Position numbers and translations under genes: made by a program. 64,000 nt of DNA from Kosakonia sp. SMBL-WEM22. GTDB taxonomy: Bacteria > Pseudomonadota > Gammaproteobacteria > Enterobacterales > Enterobacteriaceae. Location: positions 3,038,001-3,102,000 of the forward strand of contig NZ_CP051488.1 in assembly GCF_014490785.1 (NCBI RefSeq), read 5' to 3'. This document shows, piece by piece, positions 16,956-26,165 of the stretch (the first letter of the stretch is position 1; every line of letters starts with the position of its first letter). The notes under the pieces are model-generated. The model saw only the letters and a program-made list of their open reading frames with translations, was not told where the DNA came from and searched no databases.

Positions 16956-17054
16956 TGGCAGCTCTGGATGTTAATTAGCCAATTGAATCAGCATCTTAAA
17001 TTTAGTGTTGACACTAAAGTACGGGGTCAGTAGTATTCGCCCCGTTCACACGAT

Positions 17055-17130
17055 TCCTCTGTAGTTCAGTCGGTAGAACGGCGGACTGTTAATCCGTATG
17101 TCACTGGTTCGAGTCCAGTCAGAGGAGCCA
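17055..17130 (+). tRNA. asnT: tRNA-Asn(GUU), first copy
   Basis: TCCTCTGTAGTTCAGTCGGT begins the gene. Anticodon GTT lies in GGACTGTTAATCC, the T-arm is GGTTCGAGTCC, and CCA is encoded. The 76 bases are identical to the second tRNA-Asn at 24674. Upstream CCCCGTTCACACGAT is shared too. No integrase follows this copy. Confidence 0.97.
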
Positions 17131-17138
17131 AATTTAAG

Positions 17139-17165
17139 AAGCCCGCTTTTTAGCGGGCTTTTTGC
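17139..17165 (+). terminator. Rho-independent terminator after tRNA-Asn
   Basis: GCCCGCT and AGCGGGC form a stem with loop TTTT, followed by TTTTT. Confidence 0.8.
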
Positions 17166-17311
17166 TTTTCGCCTCTCCCCTTCAGTGCCTCTCTTGCAAG
17201 AAAAATCACCTTATTAAGCCGCTGTGCCTGTTGCGTTATAAATTTGTAACAAATGTTTTTTAGACTGCTCTCCATTGCTACGCAAGCCTATGGAAATGAC
17301 AGGAAAACGAT

Positions 17312-19285
17312 ATGAGCAGACCCCTTAAATCGGTGTTCAAGCAAGAGCACAGCGATGAGATCAGCAACACCAGCCACAACACCGCGTTTTCTGACGTCGT
17401 CAGCGCGTTTGTCTCCCGCCGCCGCTTTCTGCAAATGGGCATGGTCGCTGGCGCTGCCGTCTCATTCCCCTCTTTACTGATGCCTGAAAACGCCTTCGCG
17501 ACGATGAGCAAACCGTCGGCCTTAGCGAAAGCGATGTCGCTCGGCTTCACCAGCATTCCCGTGTCGATCGCCGATAACGTCACGGTGCCGGAAGGCTATA
17601 TCGCCCGTCCCTTCTATCGCTGGGGCGATGCCGTGGGCTTAAAGGGCAATCTGCCGGAATTTAAATTCGACGCCAGTAACACCACCGATGAGCAGGCGGC
17701 GCAGGCCGGTATGCACCACGACGGCATGGCGTGGTTTAGCCTGCCGCAGGGTGAAGAGAACCCGGCGCACGGTCTGCTGGCGCTCAACCATGAGTACATT
17801 GATAACGGCATGCTGTTTAAAGACGGTACCGCCAACTGGGATCTCGACAAGGCGCGCAAAGGCCAGAACGCGATGGGCGTGTCGGTCATCGAAGTGAAAA
17901 AAGCGGATGCGGGCTGGCAGGTGGTTCGCCCCTCAAGCTTTGCGCGTCGCATTACCGTCAATACGCCGATGCAACTGAGCGGCCCGGCGCGTCACCAGCC
18001 GCTGATGCAAACCGCTGCCGATCCGCAGGGTGAAAAGGTGCTGGGCACCATGCAAAACTGCGCCAATGGACGTACGCCCTGGGGCACCTATCTCACCTGC
18101 GAAGAGAACTGGTCGGATATTTTTGTTAAAAAAGCGCCGCTCAATGCGCTGGAGAAGCGCTACGGCATCAGCGACAGCGATGAGTCCTATCGCTGGAACG
18201 AAGTGGATGAGCGCTTCAGCGTCGACAAAACCCCCAACGAGCCAAACCGCTTTGGCTGGGTGGTAGAGATTGACCCTTACGATCCGACCTCCACACCGCG
18301 CAAACATACTGCCTTAGGCCGCTTCAAGCATGAAGGTGCCGCCGTGACGCTGGCGGCGGATAACCGCGTGGTGGTCTATATGGGCGACGACCAGAAATTC
18401 GAATACATCTATAAATTCATCTCTGATAACAAATATGACCCGAGCGATCGTCAGGCGAATATGAAACTGCTGGAGTCAGGCACGCTCTACGTCGCCAAAT
18501 TCAATGAAGATGGTTCTGGCGACTGGCTGCCGCTGATCTTTGGCGAAAACGGACTTGATCAAAGCAACGGCTTCGACAACCAGGGCGATCTGCTGATCAA
18601 AACCCGTCTTGCTGCCGATAAGGTCGGCGCAACCAAAATGGATCGCCCTGAGTGGATTGCGGTCGATACCCACGCGAAAGGCAGCGTCTACTGCACGCTC
18701 ACCAACAACTCCGATCGCGGTAAAGAGGGTAAAGCACCGGTGGATGCGGCCAACCCGCGCGCCAATAACCAGTTCGGTCATATCATGCACTGGCGCGAAG
18801 AGAACGCCGATCCGGCATCAGCGACTTTCAAATGGGATATCCTGGTGCTCGCCGGGCGCACGGACAGTGACGATGCGAAAGTGAAAGGCTCAATGAAAGG
18901 CGCGGAGTTCGGCAGCCCGGACGGCCTCTCTTTCGATCATCGCGGCGTGCTCTGGATCCAGACCGATGTCTCCTCCAGCACTATCAATAAAAAAGCCTAT
19001 GAAGGGATGGGCAACAACCAGATGGTGGCGACCATTCCTGGCAGCAATGATTATCGCCGCTTCCTGACCGGGCCGCGCGGGTGTGAAATTACCGGTATTG
19101 CCTTTACGCCGGATAACCGCACGCTGTTTATCAATATCCAGCATCCCGGTGAAGGCGGTGATGACATCACCGATCCCAATAATCCGCACGCCATCTCTAA
19201 CTGGCCGGACTTTAAAGCCGATGGCCGACCGCGCTCCTCGACGGTGGTGATCACTAAAGCCGATGGCGGCATCATCGGCACCTGA
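17312..19285 (+). CDS. PhoX-type alkaline phosphatase family (DUF839) protein
   Basis: A 657-residue protein with a twin-arginine motif (SRRRFLQ, residues 35-41) and a following hydrophobic stretch with AFA cleavage site, so it is exported folded by Tat. The mature part has PhoX/DUF839 features: LNHEYID, NCANGRTPWGTYLTCEENW, FGWVVEIDP, KHEGA, VVYMGDDQ, SPDGLSFDHRG, RGCEIT and FINIQHPGE. PhoX enzymes use Ca/Fe and hydrolyse phosphomonoesters. It is a single-gene unit with a strong terminator after it. No pho box was found by eye. Confidence 0.85.
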   Translation: MSRPLKSVFKQEHSDEISNTSHNTAFSDVVSAFVSRRRFLQMGMVAGAAVSFPSLLMPENAFATMSKPSALAKAMSLGFTSIPVSIADNVTVPEGYIARPFYRWGDAVGLKGNLPEFKFDASNTTDEQAAQAGMHHDGMAWFSLPQGEENPAHGLLALNHEYIDNGMLFKDGTANWDLDKARKGQNAMGVSVIEVKKADAGWQVVRPSSFARRITVNTPMQLSGPARHQPLMQTAADPQGEKVLGTMQNCANGRTPWGTYLTCEENWSDIFVKKAPLNALEKRYGISDSDESYRWNEVDERFSVDKTPNEPNRFGWVVEIDPYDPTSTPRKHTALGRFKHEGAAVTLAADNRVVVYMGDDQKFEYIYKFISDNKYDPSDRQANMKLLESGTLYVAKFNEDGSGDWLPLIFGENGLDQSNGFDNQGDLLIKTRLAADKVGATKMDRPEWIAVDTHAKGSVYCTLTNNSDRGKEGKAPVDAANPRANNQFGHIMHWREENADPASATFKWDILVLAGRTDSDDAKVKGSMKGAEFGSPDGLSFDHRGVLWIQTDVSSSTINKKAYEGMGNNQMVATIPGSNDYRRFLTGPRGCEITGIAFTPDNRTLFINIQHPGEGGDDITDPNNPHAISNWPDFKADGRPRSSTVVITKADGGIIGT

Positions 19286-19295
19286 TATGACATAA

Positions 19296-19325
19296 GAAAA
19301 AGCCCGCTACGCGCGGGCTTTTTTG
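19296..19325 (+). terminator. Rho-independent terminator after phoX-like gene
   Basis: AAAAAGCCCGC and GCGGGCTTTTTT form a strong symmetrical stem usable from both strands; it lies between phoX-like and ymjA-like genes, which converge. Confidence 0.85.
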
Positions 19326-19361
19326 CATTTCTGTGCAGGAATAACTGCGGTTTATGCCGCG

Positions 19362-19607
19362 TTATTCATTGCCCCACTCATTGAGGAAGTTAGCGATCTC
19401 ATCAATGCGGCTCTCTTTGAGGCCAGCTTCGCGGGCCATCTCCTGCTGCGCCTCTTCGCTGATCTCTTCGTTGTTAGATAAGCGGTTCAGCAGCAACTGG
19501 AAGTAGTGCGCCACCGCGTCACGCTCGGACTCGCTCACCGGCGTCGCGGACTCCGTCGAATACTCATCGGCGATGTCATAAAACTTCAGCGGAATATCGT
19601 GGTTCAT
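19362..19607 (-). CDS. ymjA: YmjA-like DUF2543 protein
   Basis: An 81-residue acidic helical protein: MNHDIPLKFYDIADEYST, HYFQLLLNRLSNNEEIS, and the C-terminal FLNEWGNE. Length and sequence match the DUF2543 (YmjA) family of enterobacteria, of unknown function. It is a small cytosolic protein. It may be co-transcribed with the cold-shock-domain gene upstream, which ends about 30 bases before its start. Confidence 0.8.
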   Translation of the reverse strand: MNHDIPLKFYDIADEYSTESATPVSESERDAVAHYFQLLLNRLSNNEEISEEAQQEMAREAGLKESRIDEIANFLNEWGNE

Positions 19608-19635
19608 AAGGGATCCTTAAAAGCAGCAGATAACG

Positions 19636-20112
19636 TCAAACTTTAAGCAGTTTCACCGTCGCGTCGATATCGATCTCATCTTCCGTAAAGATAAGCGTTG
19701 AGCCCTGGAAAGTGGTGATCGCCAGCTTTTTCAGCGTGCGCATCTCGCCTGGCTTGATATCAGATTTTGGTCGAATGCTGCTCATCAGCACCCCGACAGA
19801 GAGCACCGGGTTCTCTTTATCGATACGGGTATCAGCAGGCACTTCTTCATTGAAGACAACATAGGATTTAATCGAGGTGAGCTTCAGGCGCTCGCCGGCG
19901 ATAAAAATATACTTGCTGTCGGGAACCACTTTTACCGCATAGGCCGAGAGGCCTTTATTGTTGGTGGTGGGTTCAAACGTCACCGCCGCATCTTTTTTAA
20001 TCAGCTCTGGGTTGGCGACCTTGATCACATGGAAATAGCGGTTCTCACCGTTCTCATCTTTGATAAATCCAAAACCTTTCTCTTTAAACCAGGTTGTGAT
20101 TTTTCCGTTCAT
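19636..20112 (-). CDS. Cold-shock-domain protein with C-terminal extension
   Basis: The start at 20112 gives MNGKITTWFKEKGFGFIKDE, the RNP1-like core of a cold-shock domain, followed by YFHVIKV. The remaining 90 residues form a beta-rich extension of unknown role. An upstream in-frame ATG at 20175 would add 21 residues without family support. A purine-rich Shine-Dalgarno (AAGGCGGTAAGG) precedes the chosen ATG. It probably binds RNA or single-stranded DNA. Confidence 0.75.
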   Translation of the reverse strand: MNGKITTWFKEKGFGFIKDENGENRYFHVIKVANPELIKKDAAVTFEPTTNNKGLSAYAVKVVPDSKYIFIAGERLKLTSIKSYVVFNEEVPADTRIDKENPVLSVGVLMSSIRPKSDIKPGEMRTLKKLAITTFQGSTLIFTEDEIDIDATVKLLKV

Positions 20113-20220
20113 CGCCTTACCGCCTGTTGACTCGTTGTTCTGTGCTATTTTTGCCGCGCGCAGTGTAAAGCACATTGCCCGCGCAGACCACGCTTTTGGC
20201 CCGATCTTCTCTTGCGCGTC

Positions 20221-20760
20221 TTACCACATCAGATCGTCAGGCACTTTGAAGTCGGCATAGGGATCGTCTTCATCCTGCGCTTCCTGGCTCAGTGCGCTGT
20301 TGAGTACAATGCTGTCGGCATCGCGCTGAGCGATTTTATCGGCCACGCTTGCAGGAATAATCGCGTACTCCGGCTCGCTGCGGTTTTCCGTCATCAGACG
20401 GGCAATCGCCAGACGACCGCTGATCAGCTGCCCCTGAGTCACCTTATCGACAACGATTTTTTTGATCAGGTTGTTATCAGTGAAGTTGAAGTTGATATCA
20501 CCTCTATTGATGGTGATGCGGTTCATCTCAATCAACTGCTTCACCTGCGCTTTATACTCTTTGGCGAGCGTCGCCTGCTTCTGCTGCTCGTTGAGCTGCT
20601 TATCGCGCTCAAGCTGCGCCTTTTTGTTCTCTTCCACCGCTTCCCGGGCCTCACGCGCCTGTACGCGGGACTTCTTCGCCGTGCGCTGCACTTTGGCCAT
20701 CTTTTTGCTGTTGACCAGCCCCGCCTGAAGGAGCTGCTCTTGTAAAGTAAGTTTTGCCAT
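20221..20760 (-). CDS. DUF2058 protein (YaiL-like)
   Basis: A 179-residue protein from MAKLTLQEQLLQAGLVNSKK. Residues 20-75 are a highly charged coiled-coil (KKSRVQAREAREAVEENKK) and the rest a compact domain ending in DPYADFKVPDDLMW. The family is called nucleoprotein/polynucleotide-associated enzyme YaiL, with no proven function. The ATG at 20760 is preferred over one eight codons upstream because it gives the family N-terminus. Confidence 0.8.
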   Translation of the reverse strand: MAKLTLQEQLLQAGLVNSKKMAKVQRTAKKSRVQAREAREAVEENKKAQLERDKQLNEQQKQATLAKEYKAQVKQLIEMNRITINRGDINFNFTDNNLIKKIVVDKVTQGQLISGRLAIARLMTENRSEPEYAIIPASVADKIAQRDADSIVLNSALSQEAQDEDDPYADFKVPDDLMW

Positions 20761-21003
20761 TTTCGCTTCTGAATCCGTTAACAAATTTCCCGGATTATAG
20801 CGGGAATTGTTAAGGATATACCAGGCGCAGAGTCAGGCTGCTTAACCTGGTCAGGCAGGAGATCGCTGTAAAAGGGTTTTCTCACGCGGGCTGTCGCTGT
20901 AGTCTCAAGGGCGGCCTTAATTTTGCCGCGTACGATGTGAGTAATCCTTTCCCTGGTTTTAATAATAAAAAATTGCAAGATGTAAGGAACAGACAGGACA
21001 GCT

Positions 21004-22320
21004 ATGGACTCCACACTCATCCCCCCCCGTCCCGATGAACAGACCCCATCCTCCCAGCGCGCACGCCGGGCTGCATGGGGCAGCTTTGCGGGCGCCGTGG
21101 TCGACTGGTTCGATTTTTTACTCTACGGCATCACTGCCGCGCTGGTGTTTAACAGCGAATTTTTCCCGCAGATCGACCCGGCAATGGGCACGCTTGCCGC
21201 CTTTGCTACCTTTGGCGTCGGCTTTCTGTTCCGCCCGCTCGGCGGCATTGTCTTCGGCCATTTCGGTGACCGCTTAGGACGTAAGCGAATGTTGATGATG
21301 ACTGTCTGGATGATGGGCATCGCCACCGCCTGTATTGGCATTCTCCCCTCTTTCGCCACCATTGGCTGGTGGGCACCGGTATTGCTGGTAACTCTGCGCG
21401 CTATTCAGGGTTTTGCCGTTGGCGGCGAATGGGGCGGCGCAGCGCTGCTGGCGGTGGAGAGCGCCCCGGCCGGTAAGAAAGCCTTTTACAGCAGCGGCAT
21501 TCAGGTGGGCTACGGCGTCGGCCTGCTGCTCTCTACCGGGCTGGTGTCACTTATCAGCACGCTGACGACCAATGAGCAGTTCCTGAGCTGGGGCTGGCGT
21601 CTGCCGTTCCTGTTCAGCATTGTGCTGGTGCTCGGCGCGCTGTGGGTGCGCAACGGCATGGAAGAGTCAGTCGAGTTCGAACGCGCGCAGGCACAAAAGC
21701 CCGCTGCAGCGAAAAAACGCCCGCCGGTGTTTGAAGCACTGGTTCGCCACCCTGGCGCATTTCTCAAGATTATCGCCCTGCGGCTGTGCGAACTGCTGAC
21801 CATGTATATTGTCACCGCCTTTGCGCTTAACTACTCGACGCAAAACCTGGGCATGCCGCGCGAGCTGTTCCTCAATATCGGGCTGCTGGTGGGCGGCGTC
21901 AGCTGCTTTACTATCCCGCTCTTCGCCTGGATGGCGGATCGCTTCGGGCGGCGGCGCATCTATATTACCGGGGCGCTGCTCGGAGCCATCAGCGCCTTTC
22001 CCTTCTTTATGGCGCTTGAAGCACGCTCGATTCTTGGCGTAGTTATCTTCTCTATTTTGCTGGCGAATATCGCCCACGATATGGTGGTCTGCGTTCAGCA
22101 ACCGATGTTTACCGAGATGTTTGGCGCAGGTTACCGCTACAGCGGCGCGGGCGTTGGGTATCAGGTTGCAAGCGTCGTTGGTGGCGGCTTTACGCCCTTT
22201 ATCGCCGCGGCACTGTTAACCTTCTCCGGCGGCGAGTGGCACAGCGTGGCGATCTATCTGATGGCGGGTTGTTTACTCTCGGCGCTAACGGCGATATTTA
22301 TCAGGCCGCAGCCGCGCTAA
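21004..22320 (+). CDS. shiA: Shikimate transporter ShiA (MFS)
   Basis: A 438-residue protein, the same length as E. coli ShiA, with 12 predicted helices and the MHS-type MFS signatures FAGAVVDWFDFLLYG, GHFGDRLGRKRML, GFAVGGEWGGAALLAVE and ADRFGRRRIYI. It imports shikimate with protons at the inner membrane. The MDSTLIPPRPDE start matches E. coli. E. coli also has shiA between tRNA-Asn genes in this region. A bidirectional terminator separates it from cbl. Confidence 0.92.
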   Translation: MDSTLIPPRPDEQTPSSQRARRAAWGSFAGAVVDWFDFLLYGITAALVFNSEFFPQIDPAMGTLAAFATFGVGFLFRPLGGIVFGHFGDRLGRKRMLMMTVWMMGIATACIGILPSFATIGWWAPVLLVTLRAIQGFAVGGEWGGAALLAVESAPAGKKAFYSSGIQVGYGVGLLLSTGLVSLISTLTTNEQFLSWGWRLPFLFSIVLVLGALWVRNGMEESVEFERAQAQKPAAAKKRPPVFEALVRHPGAFLKIIALRLCELLTMYIVTAFALNYSTQNLGMPRELFLNIGLLVGGVSCFTIPLFAWMADRFGRRRIYITGALLGAISAFPFFMALEARSILGVVIFSILLANIAHDMVVCVQQPMFTEMFGAGYRYSGAGVGYQVASVVGGGFTPFIAAALLTFSGGEWHSVAIYLMAGCLLSALTAIFIRPQPR

Positions 22321-22326
22321 GCTGAT

Positions 22327-22358
22327 AAAAAAGCCTGCATCTGCGCAGGCTTTTTTTT
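22327..22358. terminator. Bidirectional terminator between shiA and cbl
   Basis: AAAAAAGCCTGC and GCAGGCTTTTTTTT flank a six-base loop. The two genes converge here, so it serves both. Confidence 0.85.
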
Positions 22359-22362
22359 GGCG

Positions 22363-23313
22363 TTAAATCTGATAATCGATCGCCGCTTCATCCGGCTCCA
22401 TCACCTGACGCTTGATCTCATCCACCGACAGCCCGGCATTACAGAGTTCGATAAAGCGCCAGACATAGTTGCGCTGCAACTGGCCCCGCTTTAACCCCAG
22501 CCAGACGGTATTGGCATCGAAAAGGTGCCGGGTATCGAGACGCACCAGTTTCTCCACTTCATGCTCACCGCTGGACTGCTCCGCCACCAGCCCAACGCCG
22601 AGACCCAGCTCGACATAGGTTTTGATCACATCCGAGTCCTGCGCGCTCAGCACCACGTCGGGAATTAACCCTTTGCGGGAAAAAGCTTCATCAATGCGCG
22701 AGCGCCCGGTAATACCCTGGCGATAGGTGATAAGCGGCCAGCGGCAGATCTCCTCCAGCGTTAGCGGTGAAGCGTGCGCCAGCGGATGATCCTGCGGCAC
22801 CAGCAGGCTGTGATGCCAGCGGAACCACGGGAAAGCGACCAGCGCGCTGTCATTGCTTAAGCGCTCACTGGCGATACCGATATCTGCGCCGCCATTATGC
22901 AGCAGGGTTTCAATCTCCTGCGGCGTCCCCTGGATAAGCTCAAGGCGAACCTCAGGAAAGAGCGCGCGGAAAGATTTGATTACTGACGGCAGGCTGTAGC
23001 GCGCCTGCGTATGGGTGGTGGCGATGGTCAGGACGCCGGAGGTGTCATTGGTGAAGAGATCGGCGAGCCGGCGGACGTTGCTCGCCTCGTTGAGAATGCG
23101 CTCAGCAATCACCAGCAGTGCTTTGCCCGGCTCGGTCATGCCCAGCAATCGCTTGCCGCGGCGAATGAAGATCTCAATCCCCAGCTCCTCTTCAAGCTCG
23201 CGGATATGTCGACTCACGCCGGACTGCGACGTATACAGCATATTGGCGACTTCCGTCAGGTTGTAGTCCCGCCGCGCCGCTTCACGGATAATTTTAAGTT
23301 GCTGGAAGTTCAC
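22363..23313 (-). CDS. cbl: Cbl, LysR-type regulator of sulfur-source genes
   Basis: A 316-residue LysR regulator, the E. coli Cbl length, with HTH (FQQLKIIREAARRDYNLTE) and a ligand-binding domain closely following Cbl (TIATTHTQARYSLP, QGITGRSRIDEAF). Cbl activates sulfonate and sulfate-ester use (ssu, tau) under sulfur limitation and senses adenosine phosphosulfate. I chose the GTG at 23313 because it matches the Cbl N-terminus and has AGGAGCGAAGG upstream. It follows nac on the same strand. Confidence 0.9.
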   Translation of the reverse strand: MNFQQLKIIREAARRDYNLTEVANMLYTSQSGVSRHIRELEEELGIEIFIRRGKRLLGMTEPGKALLVIAERILNEASNVRRLADLFTNDTSGVLTIATTHTQARYSLPSVIKSFRALFPEVRLELIQGTPQEIETLLHNGGADIGIASERLSNDSALVAFPWFRWHHSLLVPQDHPLAHASPLTLEEICRWPLITYRQGITGRSRIDEAFSRKGLIPDVVLSAQDSDVIKTYVELGLGVGLVAEQSSGEHEVEKLVRLDTRHLFDANTVWLGLKRGQLQRNYVWRFIELCNAGLSVDEIKRQVMEPDEAAIDYQI

Positions 23314-23414
23314 CCTTCGCTCCTGGCCCATCAATCATGACGTTATTGTTAAAGTCTGCGGCCAGGCAGAACAAATAATAAAAACCAGCAACTTATACCT
23401 TTAAGGAATAAAGA

Positions 23415-24332
23415 TTAGCTTGCCAGCTGCAGCTCGCGATTCTCCATCGTCGGGCGACTGACCAGCGACAGCAGAATATCTTTCACCGCCTGCGCCTGTG
23501 GCGACATGCTGCCACGTGCAGAGACGTTCAGCGATAACGGCAGGCTCATTGATGGCGTGGTGATGCGCGCCATCCAGCCGTTCGTAGCGCTACAGAGCGA
23601 GCGTGCGGCGGATTCCGGCAGAACCGTCACCCCCATTCCGCTGGCGATAGCCGCCGTCAGCGTGGCAATTGACTCGATCTCACCGATGATTTTCGCCGTC
23701 AGGCGGCGCAGCGAGAAGGCTTCATCCACCCGTAAACGCACGGCGCTGTAATCGCGCGGCAGGAAGAGATTAAGTTCCGCCACCGCCGCCAGATCGACGC
23801 TCTGCCCCGGACAATCCCGCGTGCCAACCAGGTAGAGATCCTCTTTCAGCAGCGGCAGGCTATTAATCCCGGCGCCCGGCGCACGCTCGTAGAGCACTGC
23901 CATATCGAGCTGGCCGTTTAATAATTTGTCGTTAAGCACCGTGCCGCTGTTTTCGTGCAGATAGACGGTCACTTCCGGCAACTCGGCACGCACGGCTTGC
24001 AGCAGCGGCATGGTCACGGAAGAGGCGGCTGTGCCGGGCGCGAGGCCGATCGATACCTGGCCGCGCAGCGTCTGGCCGACGTTGTGCACCGCCAACTGGG
24101 CTTGTTCACACTGGCGCAGAATGGTGCGCGCATGGGTATAGAGGATCTTGCCCGCTTCCGTCGGCGTGACGCCGCGCTTGGTGCGGATGAGCAACTGTTG
24201 ATCCATCTCGCCTTCCAGCGTCGCGACCTGCTGGCTCAGCGCAGGCTGCGCAATATGTAACACTTCAGCGGCCTGCGTCAGGCTGCCAATATCGACGATT
24301 TTTACGAAGTACTTCAGGCGTCTTAAGTTCAT
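23415..24332 (-). CDS. nac: Nac, nitrogen assimilation control regulator
   Basis: A 305-residue LysR regulator with MNLRRLKYFVKIVDIGSLTQ at the start and the Nac effector domain (GLAPGTAASSVTMPLL, ENSGTVLNDKLLNGQLDMA). It couples sigma-54/NtrC nitrogen control to sigma-70 promoters, activating hut and ure and repressing gdhA. AGGAGG precedes the ATG at 24332; an upstream extension of 69 codons lacks support. It lies upstream of cbl, as in E. coli and Klebsiella. Confidence 0.93.
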   Translation of the reverse strand: MNLRRLKYFVKIVDIGSLTQAAEVLHIAQPALSQQVATLEGEMDQQLLIRTKRGVTPTEAGKILYTHARTILRQCEQAQLAVHNVGQTLRGQVSIGLAPGTAASSVTMPLLQAVRAELPEVTVYLHENSGTVLNDKLLNGQLDMAVLYERAPGAGINSLPLLKEDLYLVGTRDCPGQSVDLAAVAELNLFLPRDYSAVRLRVDEAFSLRRLTAKIIGEIESIATLTAAIASGMGVTVLPESAARSLCSATNGWMARITTPSMSLPLSLNVSARGSMSPQAQAVKDILLSLVSRPTMENRELQLAS

Positions 24333-24389
24333 TTTGCCTCCTGTAAGGATTACCCATGCCAACGCTAAGAGTGATGATGCTGGAAGGGT

Positions 24390-24405
24390 TGCAATATGCT
24401 TGCCA
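24390..24405 (-). promoter_or_regulatory. Sigma-54 promoter of nac
   Basis: On the minus strand TGGCAAGCATATTGCA matches the -24/-12 consensus (TGGCAC-N5-TTGCA), with one difference. It would start transcription about 45 bases before the nac ATG. Confidence 0.85.
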
Positions 24406-24521
24406 CATTTCGTGAGATGAATAAAAGGCGGGTTAAGGGACTGGATAATAAGCCTTTCTAATCGCTCAGGCATAAATAGAACATGAAACAGCGGTTTGCT
24501 TATGCCCCATAAGGGGTAATT

Positions 24522-24538
24522 TGCACCACTGCGGTGCA
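24522..24538. promoter_or_regulatory. NtrC-binding site (nac enhancer)
   Basis: TGCACCACTGCGGTGCA is a perfect TGCACC-N5-GGTGCA dyad, the NtrC consensus. It lies about 120-150 bases upstream of the sigma-54 promoter, the expected enhancer distance. Confidence 0.85.
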
Positions 24539-24673
24539 AAATGACGTAGAAAGCAGCGCAAATGGGCGCGGGGTGAACAGATTGCCCAATTTGTCAGCAA
24601 ACGGTCATCTCATTGCAATCCACCCTTTGACAAGCCCGATGGTCATCGATAATATGCGCCCCGTTCACACGAT

Positions 24674-24749
24674 TCCTCTGTAGTTCAGTCGGTAGAACGG
24701 CGGACTGTTAATCCGTATGTCACTGGTTCGAGTCCAGTCAGAGGAGCCA
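24674..24749 (+). tRNA. tRNA-Asn(GUU), second copy, ICE attachment site
   Basis: Same 76-base gene as at 17055, with CCA encoded. The ICE integrase gene starts 161 bases downstream in the same orientation, the standard arrangement for elements of the HPI/ICEKp type that use tRNA-Asn. The 3' end of the tRNA (about 24730-24749) should be the attachment core. The matching right end lies outside this window. Confidence 0.95.
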
Positions 24750-24910
24750 ATTTCCTGTTTTCATGCATCCTTGCGAATCATTATATGATGTTGGTTCAAC
24801 AGGTTAGCGTGAAAATTCTTCCCGGTGCATTTTGATTTTACCCTCCGCATCGGGAAAAATTGGTGGTCAAATCTGGGGTCAGGTTAGTTCGATAATGGAG
24901 TGACCCCCAT

Positions 24911-26161
24911 ATGTCCCTTACCGACGCGAAAATCCGCACTCTCAAGCCTTCTGATAAACCCTTTAAAGTCTCCGATTCCCACGGTCTGTATCTGCTGGTC
25001 AAGCCAGGTGGCTCACGTCACTGGTATCTCAAGTACCGTATTAACGGTAAAGAATCCCGCATTGCGCTGGGTGCCTATCCTGCCGTCTCCCTCTCTGATG
25101 CGCGACAGCAGCGTGAAGGTGTCCGTAAAATGCTGGCGCTGAATATCAACCCGGTACAGCAGCGGGCTGCTGAACGTGGCTCACGAACACCGGATAAAGC
25201 TTTTAAAAACGTGGCGCTGGCGTGGCATAAAAGTAACCGGAAATGGTCGCAGAACACCGCTGACCGTCTGCTTGCCAGCCTGAACAATCACATCTTTCCG
25301 GTTATCGGGAACCTGCCTGTATCAGAACTTAAACCCCGTCATTTCATTGACCTGCTGAAAGGGATCGAGGAAAAAGGTCTGCTGGAAGTTGCGTCCCGCA
25401 CGCGGCAGCACTTGAGTAACATAATGCGCCATGCGGTCCATCAGGGGTTAATCGATACTAACCCGGCAGCAAACCTTGGCGGCGTGACCACACCTCCTGT
25501 CAGACGGCACTATCCTGCCCTGCCACTGGAGCGGCTGCCTGAACTGCTTGAACGTATTGAGGCGTATCATCAGGGCCGCGAACTTACCCGGCTTGCCGTC
25601 CTGCTGATGCTGCATGTGTTCATTCGCTCCAGTGAACTGCGTTTCGCCCGCTGGTCAGAGATTGATTTCACAAACCGGGTCTGGACGATACCCGCGACGC
25701 GAGAACCCATTATTGGCGTGCGTTATTCCGAGCGCGGGGCCAAAATGCGAATGCCGCATATCGTCCCCCTCTCAGAACATGTCATCGCCATTCTGAAACA
25801 GATTAAAGATATCACCGGTAATAATGAACTGGTCTTCCCCGGCGACCATAACCCGTATAAGCCAATGTGTGAAAACACGGTCAACAAGGCATTGCGGGTG
25901 ATGGGCTACGACACAAAAAAGGATATCTGTGGCCACGGCTTTCGGGCGATGGCATGCAGTGCGCTGATGGAATCGGGTTTATGGTCAAAGGACGCAGTAG
26001 AACGCCAGATGAGTCATCAGGAGCGCAATACCGTGCGCATGGCTTATATTCACAAGGCAGAACATCTGGAAGCCCGCAAGGCGATGATGCAGTGGTGGTC
26101 CGATTATCTGGATATATGCCGTGAAGCCTACGTTCCACCATATTTCCTTATCAGAAAATAA
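24911..26161 (+). CDS. int: Tyrosine integrase (P4/HPI type) of the ICE
   Basis: A 416-residue tyrosine recombinase with an N-terminal DUF4102 arm-binding domain (MSLTDAKIRTLKPSDKPFKV, LGAYPAVSLSDAR) and a catalytic domain with Arg239 (FIRSSELR), His342-x-x-Arg345 (GHGFRAMA), His369 (QMSH) and Tyr379 (MAYIHKAEHLEAR). All catalytic residues are present, so it should be active. It sits right after tRNA-Asn, consistent with site-specific recombination at the tRNA 3' end. TGGAGTGACCCCCAT precedes the ATG at 24911. Confidence 0.93.
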   Translation: MSLTDAKIRTLKPSDKPFKVSDSHGLYLLVKPGGSRHWYLKYRINGKESRIALGAYPAVSLSDARQQREGVRKMLALNINPVQQRAAERGSRTPDKAFKNVALAWHKSNRKWSQNTADRLLASLNNHIFPVIGNLPVSELKPRHFIDLLKGIEEKGLLEVASRTRQHLSNIMRHAVHQGLIDTNPAANLGGVTTPPVRRHYPALPLERLPELLERIEAYHQGRELTRLAVLLMLHVFIRSSELRFARWSEIDFTNRVWTIPATREPIIGVRYSERGAKMRMPHIVPLSEHVIAILKQIKDITGNNELVFPGDHNPYKPMCENTVNKALRVMGYDTKKDICGHGFRAMACSALMESGLWSKDAVERQMSHQERNTVRMAYIHKAEHLEARKAMMQWWSDYLDICREAYVPPYFLIRK

Positions 26162-26165
26162 AGCA

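Noticed and set aside
18476..18790. Frames antisense to the PhoX-like gene
   Set aside because: The plus-strand protein is complete with Tat signal and family motifs; the others have no ribosome sites or motifs.
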